7,153 nt of DNA from an uncultured Porphyromonadaceae bacterium (GTDB lineage: Bacteria; Bacteroidota; Bacteroidia; Bacteroidales; Muribaculaceae): the NCBI GenBank assembly GCA_900546835.1, contig UREH01000120.1:1-7153 (forward strand). The letters are read 5' to 3'. The position numbers and the translations under genes are program-made. The notes below the pieces were generated by a model. That model searched no databases and was not told the origin of the DNA. It saw only the letters and a program-made list of their open reading frames with translations. Below, piece after piece: positions 1 to 5,341 of the stretch (positions within the stretch are counted from its first letter, which is position 1; every line of letters begins with the position of its first letter).

Positions 1-486
1 GTTCAGGGCCGTGAAAGGAACATCCGACAACTTGTATTTCTCCTGGATGAAAGCAGCCACACAGTTACAAGCATAGCGGTAAGATTGTGCTGTTCCCTTT
101 TCCCGGTTCACGCCGACACGTTTTTCGAAATGTTCGATGAACGTCCGGAAATAACCCAACAGGGTTTCCTGCCCGAAAGCTGTCCCCAACAACAGATTCC
201 TTATTTCTTCAGCCGTTACATTCTCACGGGTGGCTGACAGTTCGGCATAAATGGAAATGGCTGAAGCTCGCAAATCGTCCAGTTGCCGGTTGATTTCCCG
301 CGCGGCGTTACTTTTACCCGTGGCACGTCCGGATGCCCACAGTGCAGCGGGTACGGACATTTTCGCGCTAAAAGCCGCTTCTGAAAATTTGCCGACGGCA
401 AGTTTCGCCATGACCGGGCAATGTCCCTCGTCATTCATTTCGCTCTTTTTGAGGTAGAACGTAACCGTTACATCCGTCTGTTTCAT
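1..486 (-). CDS. Tyrosine recombinase / site-specific integrase, N-terminal 162 residues (partial)
   Basis: The minus-strand frame starts with ATG at 486-484 (MKQTDVTVTFYLKKSE) and stays open to the window edge, giving 162 residues. The first about 85 residues resemble the arm-type DNA-binding domain of Bacteroidales integrases: a beta-strand start with an FYLKK motif, then a LWASGRATGKS segment and a helix (REINRQLDDLRASAISIYAEL). Residues about 105-162 look like the SAM-like core-binding domain (LLGYFRTFIEHFEKRVG, then GTAQSYRYACNCVAAFIQEKY). The catalytic domain with the R-H-R-Y residues lies outside the window, so activity cannot be judged. By family, such enzymes integrate and excise Bacteroidales mobile elements or invert DNA. 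It is transcribed leftward, away from the EEP gene. A 10-bp inverted repeat covers its start codon and promoter region. Confidence 0.85.
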   Translation of the reverse strand, partial: MKQTDVTVTFYLKKSEMNDEGHCPVMAKLAVGKFSEAAFSAKMSVPAALWASGRATGKSNAAREINRQLDDLRASAISIYAELSATRENVTAEEIRNLLLGTAFGQETLLGYFRTFIEHFEKRVGVNREKGTAQSYRYACNCVAAFIQEKYKLSDVPFTALN

Positions 487-531
487 AACTCTATTTTTTT
501 TATGTTGCAAAATTACTTGATATAGAGTTAT
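485..531. repeat. 10-bp perfect inverted repeat over the integrase start and promoter
   Basis: The left arm ATAACTCTAT (485-494) and right arm ATAGAGTTAT (522-531) are exact reverse complements separated by 27 bases. The left arm overlaps the first bases of the integrase gene; the right arm lies just upstream of the predicted -7 element. The arrangement fits an operator bound by a dimer, or an arm-type recombinase site, but no binding protein can be named. Confidence 0.5.
508..515 (-). promoter_or_regulatory. Bacteroidetes -7 element upstream of the integrase
   Basis: On the minus strand 515-508 reads TAATTTTG, an exact fit to the Bacteroidetes -7 consensus TAnnTTTG, about 21 bases upstream of the integrase ATG. 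No good -33 TTTG is visible at the expected distance, so the promoter may be weak or need an activator. The predicted leader is very short. Confidence 0.5.
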
Positions 532-601
532 TTACAGTTATGAAAATTATAGCGGAACAAAGAATAAAACCCCGGATGCCGGTAACATAACCTGTATTTC
601 C

Positions 602-715
602 ATGAAAAACGGAAAAAAACGGTTATCTTTACGGGCAAAATATAGGGTTCTTTGCATGGTGAACGGTAAAACCGCAGGTGGTCAAGCGTTATTTTGCCGG
701 ATTATCCGGGGCTAA
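602..715 (+). CDS. Small basic ORF, 37 aa, unknown function
   Basis: ATG at 602-604 opens a 37-codon frame ending at TAA 713-715. The product is strongly basic (MKNGKKRLSLRAKYRVLC, then MVNGKTAGGQALFCRIIRG). The frame is open further upstream to a TGA at 518-520 but has no standard start there. The peptide looks like one I associate, from memory only, with short hypothetical proteins annotated next to integrases in Bacteroides elements. It may be a real microprotein or merely conserved element DNA. A promoter-like TATCTTTA sits inside the frame at 624-631. No domain is recognisable. Confidence 0.3.
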   Translation: MKNGKKRLSLRAKYRVLCMVNGKTAGGQALFCRIIRG

Positions 716-846
716 AAAAGGCAACGGATAAGTAGCAAATCTTTCTCTTAACCTTTCATTATCCTGCATTTTAGCGATTTGGAAAGGTATAGAAGAATTT
801 GGCTTAACTCTCCTCAATACCAAACACTTACTTTATTTATCCAAAT

Positions 847-880
847 TTTGCCGTTTTTTTGCGAGTTCTGCTTATCTTTG
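847..880 (+). promoter_or_regulatory. Bacteroidetes-type promoter for the 72-aa gene
   Basis: TATCTTTG at 873-880 matches the -7 consensus TAnnTTTG exactly, and TTTG at 847-850 gives a -33 element with a 22-base spacer, close to the usual spacing. A T-run with TTTG at 854-861 is an alternative but too close. Transcription would begin about 885-890, giving a leader of roughly 60 bases before the ATG at 946. Confidence 0.7.
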
Positions 881-889
881 TGATAAACC

Positions 890-929
890 GAGCAATTTTG
901 AAAGGTTTGCCGACCGAGATAAATTGCTC
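890..929 (+). promoter_or_regulatory. Hairpin in the 5' leader of the 72-aa gene
   Basis: GAGCAATTT (890-898) and AAATTGCTC (921-929) form a perfect 9-bp stem with a 22-base loop. It would lie at or very near the 5' end of the mRNA predicted from the promoter at 847-880, and it ends 16 bases before the start codon. It could stabilise the transcript, control translation, or at DNA level be an operator for the product of the gene itself. No known riboswitch fold is recognised. Confidence 0.5.
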
Positions 930-945
930 ATAAAGAAATTAAAGA

Positions 946-1164
946 ATGAAACGTTTCCAAGAAATCAATGAGGTTATATATAGATGTTTATCAGTAGCTC
1001 CAAAGAATGTCCCCGTGAACTATAGACAATTAAGGAGATTGATTAATAACACTGGAAAGAATACATGCATATCTGAAATAAAATCTGCATTATTGTCATT
1101 ACGAGATGCCAAGATGCTGAATTTTATTGAGGAGAATGATTGTGAAATATGTATAACAGCATGA
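946..1164 (+). CDS. Small winged-helix-like protein, 72 aa, hypothetical
   Basis: I do not recognise a named family. The frame starts at ATG 946 behind an A-rich leader (AAAGAAATTAAAG) and a well-formed Bacteroidetes promoter, which supports real expression. The 72 residues have a plausible helix-helix-helix-strand order: helix about 3-17 (RFQEINEVIYRCLSV), helix about 25-35 (NYRQLRRLINN), helix about 41-55 (CISEIKSALLSLRDAK), then beta-rich NFIEENDCEICIT. That fits a minimal winged-helix DNA-binding fold, but this is inference from pattern. Its last residues lie in a 12-bp sequence repeated at 1610-1621. Joining the two copies would replace the last three residues and give an 82-aa protein ending at 1661, so the present C-terminus may have been created by an insertion. 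Codon use is AT-rich, unlike the operon on the right. Confidence 0.6.
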   Translation: MKRFQEINEVIYRCLSVAPKNVPVNYRQLRRLINNTGKNTCISEIKSALLSLRDAKMLNFIEENDCEICITA

Positions 1165-1196
1165 TGTTAATATTGTGCTGATTAGGTAGTATTTAC

Positions 1197-1597
1197 TTAT
1201 ACCAAGAACATCCAATATTGTAGAATACAATTAGTGATTGTAACTACCACTGGGTTTATTTTGGGGATTACAGACAATCTTTGAGTATTTGAATAAAGAT
1301 GTGGAGATGTCATGAATACAGCATGTACTGCAGATTCATAAGCAGTATCGTCGCATAAGGTTCCTGAAAATATTGACACGCTTGCATGACATGGACCTGT
1401 GACTAAGGTTCCCAAATTAATTGAGCCTGCAAATATCGTTAAGAATCCGAATCCGATATTGGATTTATGACCTGCATTGTCGGGGGGGTAATTGCCGTGC
1501 TTTTAGATTCCAATATAAATGGTTTGGCTGTATCTTTTGTAGCCCATGATAGTAGCACGCCCGTATTCTCAATTGTTGGAACTTGATTAAGTAACAT
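1197..1597 (-). pseudogene. Broken minus-strand ORF, unknown function, frameshift at a G7 tract
   Basis: From ATG 1597-1595 (MLLNQVPTIENTGVLLSWATK) one frame runs leftward and ends at a stop near 1440. A second frame overlaps it and runs to TAA at 1199-1197. They join into one reading frame of about 133 codons if one base is added (or two removed) at the run of seven G at 1482-1488 (C on the coding strand). The joined product has two hydrophobic stretches, around SNIGFGFLTIFAGSINLG and at the C-terminus (NPVVVTITNCILQYWMFLV), so a small membrane or secreted protein is possible. I recognise no family. Alternatives are a sequencing error in the tract, a decayed gene, or a chance open frame. The whole unit sits between the two 12-bp direct repeats and downstream of an 11-T run. 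Confidence 0.3.
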
Positions 1598-1599
1598 AG

Positions 1600-1610
1600 T
1601 TTTTTTTTTT
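1600..1610. repeat. 11-base T homopolymer
   Basis: Eleven consecutive T lie between the broken minus-strand ORF and the ATG at 1616. On the minus strand it is an A-rich leader just upstream of the ATG at 1597. It directly abuts the second copy of the 12-bp direct repeat. Confidence 0.8.
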
Positions 1611-1615
1611 GAAAT

Positions 1616-3919
1616 ATGTATTATCAGCTACGTTGGTACTATAAAGTATATAATTGGGTAAAATATATTCTCGACCGCGACGCCCAGGGGCTCAATACCC
1701 GCCCCATCCTCATTATGGGCGACTCCAACTGCCGCTACACCCGCGACAACCTTGAGGAATGGGTGTTCAACACCGTCAACAATTACACCGATGCCAACGG
1801 CCTCCAGCCCTATCAAGTGCGCGATCCATGGGTCGACTTCCAGTGGTATGGCGTACCTCCCAAACTCGGGTCCCCCTCGCTTATGGTGGGTACTTACGGT
1901 GCTCAGAAAGGAGAGGTTGTGGATAAAGTATGGTATATCAACAATAAAAAAGCTAATGGCGTGCAGCTGATTGCCAACAGCTTTCTTAACGACGAAGGGT
2001 TCAAATCCAACGTTCCCGGAGTAGCTTTCGCCGACCATCCCCCGGTTGTAATCGATTTCACCATCAAGAAGGTCGCCAATGCCGATGATGTATTCCAGCC
2101 GGCCATCGAGCCTCCTGCAAATCCCTTCGGTGATAAATCATACTACCTCCGTAGCATGCTTACGGGCGACTACATCACCGGTGGTGGTAAGTGGGACGGT
2201 CAGGTACTTGTCGATAAACCCGGTGCTGCATTCACCATCCAGAGCAGCGACAACAATACCTTCAAGCTAAATTCCGTTTTCACTGCCAATATGCTTGGAA
2301 GCAATCTTTATGTAGATGGTGTGAATACCGACTGGTCGCTCACCAAAGTAAGCGGAAGCAACGACATCTACGTAATCTCCACTCTCGTCAATAACGTAGT
2401 GAAGGTGCTTACTGCATCTAAAAATTCCGATACTACCCCTTATTACCATCCTGATTATAAAGTAACTCTGGAAGACTATCATCCCGGCGACCACGCCCAG
2501 CAATGGGAAATCATCTCCGAAGAAGAAAGAACGAACCGCCTCACAACGGAAGGACACATACACCCCGACCGCTGGCTCGACGTTACATACAAAATCCCCT
2601 GCTACAACTTCCCCAACAACAGCGCCAACTTCGATAAATGGAGCCGCACCGGCGATGTCACAACCTCTTTTACTACCTATGCTTCAGGAAATCTGATTCA
2701 TGAATGGAATAAGAGTAATTCTGATTACGGTTATGGCGGAGTAATGCACTACTACAATAATGAGACAAGAACACAAAAAACCCCTTTTACATTCGAGACA
2801 ACCGTAACCGGACTTCCAAATGGTACTTATCGTTTCAAATGTCAAGTTTATAACCACAACCTAAATACCGGCGATATGAATTTTACTATCACAGCCGGAA
2901 ATAAATCAATTAATCCCGCTGCCACATCGGGAAGTGAGCACAACAATTTCAAAGCTGCAGGCCAATATTTCCGCACTGGAAATGGCTGGATAACAATTGA
3001 TGGTATTACCGTCACCAACGGTGAGATGAACATAAAATTTAACAAACTCCATACACGCTCAGCGACGTCCTTTACCATCGACAACCTGCGGCTCGAATAT
3101 CAGCCGGCCTCCAACCCGGCAGACCAGTCGATAACCCTCGACTTCCCGATGCACTACAACACAATGATTCTGCCCTTCGACCTGCCTGATACAGAAGTAC
3201 AGAAACTCAACAACGACAACCTGCAGGTATTTCGTGTAACCGGTATAACCCCGAAGAAACAAGATACCGAGCGCGAAGGATCTATCGAATACTACAAAAT
3301 AGAGAAGGACATCTGCAACACTGTTGCCGCCAATATCCCCTACGTTGTAGTCAACAACAACGTCGAGGAGCTGAAAGGCCGCGAAATGGAAGGCAGGAAT
3401 CCTGCCGCCGCTCCGCGCAAGGCCTCTGCCACCAAAGCAACCGGCGATTACACCTACACATTCACGGGCAAACCGATGAACACCAACTACTATTACACCG
3501 ACTCCCAGGACCCCGACCGCACCCTGACCGGTGTATTGGTCGACACCAACGTATATCCCGAGCACTATGCTCTCGGTAAGTCCGACTATCTCCAGGCATT
3601 CTTCCGCAACGACAACGAAGAGCCGCAGAAAATCGAAGCATACCGCGCATACGTCAACAAAGTGCCTGCCGTTGAGAACGGCGCCTCCCGTACCCTCCCG
3701 ATGCTCGTATTTAACGACGACACCAATATCCTTACCGGAGTCGAGCAGGTTGCTGACGAGGCCGAGGAGACTATCACCGACGAAACGCCGGTAGACGTCT
3801 ACACCACCGGAGGCATCCTCCTGCGCCGCAGCGTAGCAAAGGCCGACGCCCTGACCGACCTTCCCCGAGGCCTTTACATCCTCACCAACGGCCTCACATC
3901 GCTTAAACTCGCCAAGTAA
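1616..3919 (+). CDS. 5'-truncated secreted EEP-family (endonuclease/exonuclease/phosphatase) multidomain protein
   Basis: The open frame encodes 767 residues but is probably only the 3' part of a gene. Residues about 18-155 are the C-terminal half of an EEP domain: MGDSN at 34-38 (GDxN catalytic motif), VDKVWYI at 102-108 (equivalent of the conserved D-Y-I strand) and ADHPPVV at 139-145 (the catalytic D-H pair). The N-terminal half with the metal-binding N and E motifs is absent, as is any signal peptide. Residues about 170-305 look like a beta-trefoil/ricin-like lectin domain (SYYLRSMLTGDYITGG; QQWEII). Residues about 335-497 look like a jelly-roll carbohydrate-binding module (FETTVTGLPNGTYRF; FTIDNLRLEY). 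A Bacteroidales-type spacer follows, then a C-terminal tail (VDVYTTGGILLRRS, LPRGLYIL) resembling the type IX secretion sorting domain. By family such proteins cleave phosphodiester or phosphate bonds outside the cell. The ATG at 1616 lies in element DNA and is unlikely to be the native start. The jelly-roll part is locally AT-rich. Confidence 0.75.
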   Translation: MYYQLRWYYKVYNWVKYILDRDAQGLNTRPILIMGDSNCRYTRDNLEEWVFNTVNNYTDANGLQPYQVRDPWVDFQWYGVPPKLGSPSLMVGTYGAQKGEVVDKVWYINNKKANGVQLIANSFLNDEGFKSNVPGVAFADHPPVVIDFTIKKVANADDVFQPAIEPPANPFGDKSYYLRSMLTGDYITGGGKWDGQVLVDKPGAAFTIQSSDNNTFKLNSVFTANMLGSNLYVDGVNTDWSLTKVSGSNDIYVISTLVNNVVKVLTASKNSDTTPYYHPDYKVTLEDYHPGDHAQQWEIISEEERTNRLTTEGHIHPDRWLDVTYKIPCYNFPNNSANFDKWSRTGDVTTSFTTYASGNLIHEWNKSNSDYGYGGVMHYYNNETRTQKTPFTFETTVTGLPNGTYRFKCQVYNHNLNTGDMNFTITAGNKSINPAATSGSEHNNFKAAGQYFRTGNGWITIDGITVTNGEMNIKFNKLHTRSATSFTIDNLRLEYQPASNPADQSITLDFPMHYNTMILPFDLPDTEVQKLNNDNLQVFRVTGITPKKQDTEREGSIEYYKIEKDICNTVAANIPYVVVNNNVEELKGREMEGRNPAAAPRKASATKATGDYTYTFTGKPMNTNYYYTDSQDPDRTLTGVLVDTNVYPEHYALGKSDYLQAFFRNDNEEPQKIEAYRAYVNKVPAVENGASRTLPMLVFNDDTNILTGVEQVADEAEETITDETPVDVYTTGGILLRRSVAKADALTDLPRGLYILTNGLTSLKLAK

Positions 3920-3959
3920 CCCCTCAAGGGCGTATCGACACCCTATACCCCATGATACA

Positions 3960-3996
3960 GATAGCGCGGACGCTCCCCCCGAGCGCCCGCGCTATC
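3960..3996 (+). terminator. Strong hairpin, probable terminator of the EEP gene
   Basis: GATAGCGCGGACGCTC (3960-3975) pairs with GAGCGCCCGCGCTATC (3981-3996) over 16 positions with a single A-C mismatch and a five-C loop. It lies 40 bases after the EEP stop codon. Only a short pyrimidine stretch (CTTTC) follows, not a classic T tract, so termination is likely but not proven. Confidence 0.65.
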
Positions 3997-4026
3997 CTTT
4001 CAATCCCAATCTTATTGTAACCCACC

Positions 4027-4058
4027 TCAGTAGGTGCGAAATGATTCGCACCTACTGA
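4027..4058. repeat. 14-bp perfect palindrome between convergent genes
   Basis: TCAGTAGGTGCGAA (4027-4040) and TTCGCACCTACTGA (4045-4058) are exact reverse complements with a four-base loop (ATGA). The palindrome lies between the convergent EEP and M16 genes, 43 bases past the M16 stop. No T tract follows on either strand. It could be a bidirectional terminator, a REP-like repeated palindrome, or a protein-binding site. Confidence 0.7.
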
Positions 4059-4100
4059 CCTACAACCCCTTAGAGGCGACAAAATTAATAGCAATGGGGG

Positions 4101-5315
4101 TCAACCCATGGTGAGGGTAGTGAGGAGATCGGGGTGGAGGAGGCGGGCGGCATGGGCAAGCTGCTCGGGGGTGATGGACTCAAGACGGGCGCGAAATTCA
4201 GCATCGGGGAGCACGCGGCCGTAGAAGAGCGTAGCGCGGGCGGCGTTAAGAGCCGTCTGGTCGTGGTTGTCGGAGGCTACGACGAGTTGCCCGAGATACT
4301 GCTGACGCGCCGCCTGCAGCTGGCGTGCAGTAAGCGGCTCGGCCGACATGCGCAGGAGCTCGCGGCGCACGAGGTCGGCGCACCGCGGCGCATCCTCCGG
4401 GTCGCAGCCGAAATATACGGTGAAGAGGCCGCAGTCGGTCCACCCCGTCAGGCCGGCGTCGACGGAATAGACGAGTCCACGGCGCTCGCGCAGCGCCACG
4501 TTAAGGCGCGAGTTCATCCCCGGACCGCCAAGTATATTGGTTATCAGTCCGAGCGGATAGCGCTCGGGTGAAAACATCGACGGTACGCGCACGCCCATCA
4601 CGCAGTGTGCCTGATGCGAGTCAATGTGCTTGATATGGATTGCGGGAGCCACCACCGGCGGCGCGACGCGCTCAGGAGCCGTCCCCTCGACGGGAAGCGC
4701 GCCAAAACAGCGCTCAAGCACTCCGCGCAGGCGCTCGGCTCCCATCCCTCCGCGGTAGAAAGCCACCATACGCGAGGCGGTATAAGTTGAGGCGATATAG
4801 GCACGGCACACCTCCGGAGTGAATGCATCGAGATTTGCCGACTCACCGAGGATATTGTGGCCGAGCTGCGATCCGGCGAACACTATGTCCTCGAAATCGT
4901 CGAAAACGGCCTCCGACGGGACGTCGAGGTAGCTGTCGATTTCGTCGCGCACCACTTCGCGCTCCCTGGCAAGTTCGGCGGCAGGAAACTGCGAGTTCAC
5001 TACAAGGTCGGCCACGAGCTCGGCGGCGCGGGCGAGATTGCCATGAGGAAACACACTGTAGACCACCGTCTCCTCCTTGGTGGTGTAGGCATTGAGTTCT
5101 CCGCCAACCGCCTCCATACGCTTTATGATATGCGCGGCGTGGCGCCGTAGCGTTCCCTTGAAGATGGTGTGCTCCACGAAATGGGCGAGGCCGAAGCGTC
5201 CGGACGCCTCGTCGCGGCTACCCGCGTTGATAGCCACACCGAAATAGTCGACCCTGGCGGAAACTGTCTGACAGACCACGCGCAGGCCATTGGATAGTGT
5301 GAAATAACTGTACAT
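4101..5315 (-). CDS. M16 family zinc peptidase (insulinase / processing peptidase-like)
   Basis: A 404-residue single-unit M16 peptidase, the usual size for bacterial PqqL/processing-peptidase-like members. The zinc motif HxxEH is intact (HFVEH, residues 45-49), and the third ligand E125 in VVRDEIDSY sits 76 residues after H49, the classic spacing. The downstream R/Y region (RERRGLVYS, about 276-284) used for substrate binding is also kept, so the protein looks catalytically complete; many M16 pairs have one inactive partner, this is the active kind. No signal peptide is visible, so it is probably cytoplasmic. I chose ATG at 5315 (MYSYFTLSNGLRVV), which matches the usual family start. An in-frame TTG at 5345 overlaps the ispG stop and would add ten residues. 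The gene follows ispG by 26 bases on the same strand, so co-transcription is likely. The physiological substrate is unknown. Confidence 0.9.
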   Translation of the reverse strand: MYSYFTLSNGLRVVCQTVSARVDYFGVAINAGSRDEASGRFGLAHFVEHTIFKGTLRRHAAHIIKRMEAVGGELNAYTTKEETVVYSVFPHGNLARAAELVADLVVNSQFPAAELAREREVVRDEIDSYLDVPSEAVFDDFEDIVFAGSQLGHNILGESANLDAFTPEVCRAYIASTYTASRMVAFYRGGMGAERLRGVLERCFGALPVEGTAPERVAPPVVAPAIHIKHIDSHQAHCVMGVRVPSMFSPERYPLGLITNILGGPGMNSRLNVALRERRGLVYSVDAGLTGWTDCGLFTVYFGCDPEDAPRCADLVRRELLRMSAEPLTARQLQAARQQYLGQLVVASDNHDQTALNAARATLFYGRVLPDAEFRARLESITPEQLAHAARLLHPDLLTTLTMG

Positions 5316-5341
5316 CCCGGTTTTCAAGATTTTCCGAGGGG

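Larger units (their letters stand above)
1143..1621 (+). repeat. 12-bp direct repeat bracketing a 467-bp unit
   Basis: TGAAATATGTAT occurs at 1143-1154 and again at 1610-1621. Similarity continues imperfectly to the right (AACAGC versus TATCAGC). The first copy lies in the last codons of the 72-aa gene, and the second copy continues the same reading frame for 13 more codons to a stop at 1659-1661. The pattern is what a duplication made by insertion of a small unit, or short-homology recombination, would leave. Both copies are AT-rich, so chance cannot be excluded. Confidence 0.4.
1..1660. mobile_element. End of an integrative element (partial, left side outside window)
   Basis: This segment reads as one end of an integrated element. 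It carries a tyrosine recombinase gene running off the left edge, small ORFs and non-coding DNA, and it is clearly AT-richer than the operon at 4101-7153. It stops where the C-terminal half of an EEP-family protein abruptly begins, without signal peptide or N-terminal motifs. The right boundary is uncertain: base composition changes at about 1660-1670, just after a stop codon at 1659-1661 in the frame of the small winged-helix gene. No tRNA gene lies at the junction, so this is not a tRNA-targeted insertion. I cannot see the other end, the attachment core or cargo, so the element class (conjugative, mobilizable or a simple integrase unit) is unknown. Confidence 0.55.

Noticed and set aside
624..631. 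TATCTTTA as a promoter -7 element
   Set aside because: Last base departs from TAnnTTTG, it lies within the 37-aa frame, and no clear downstream start is served by it.
1189..1660. Imperfect inverted repeat between about 1189-1206 and 1634-1653 as an invertible segment
   Set aside because: Needs several gaps and is AT-rich; not convincing as an inversion site.
1628..2038. 136-codon minus-strand frame over the EEP catalytic half
   Set aside because: The plus strand has recognisable EEP motifs here; this is its shadow.
3059..3565. 168-codon minus-strand frame inside the EEP gene
   Set aside because: Antisense of a continuous coding frame; Val/Gly-rich shadow composition.
4134..4571. 145-codon plus-strand frame opposite the M16 gene
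   Set aside because: Antisense shadow of a convincing peptidase gene with intact zinc motif.
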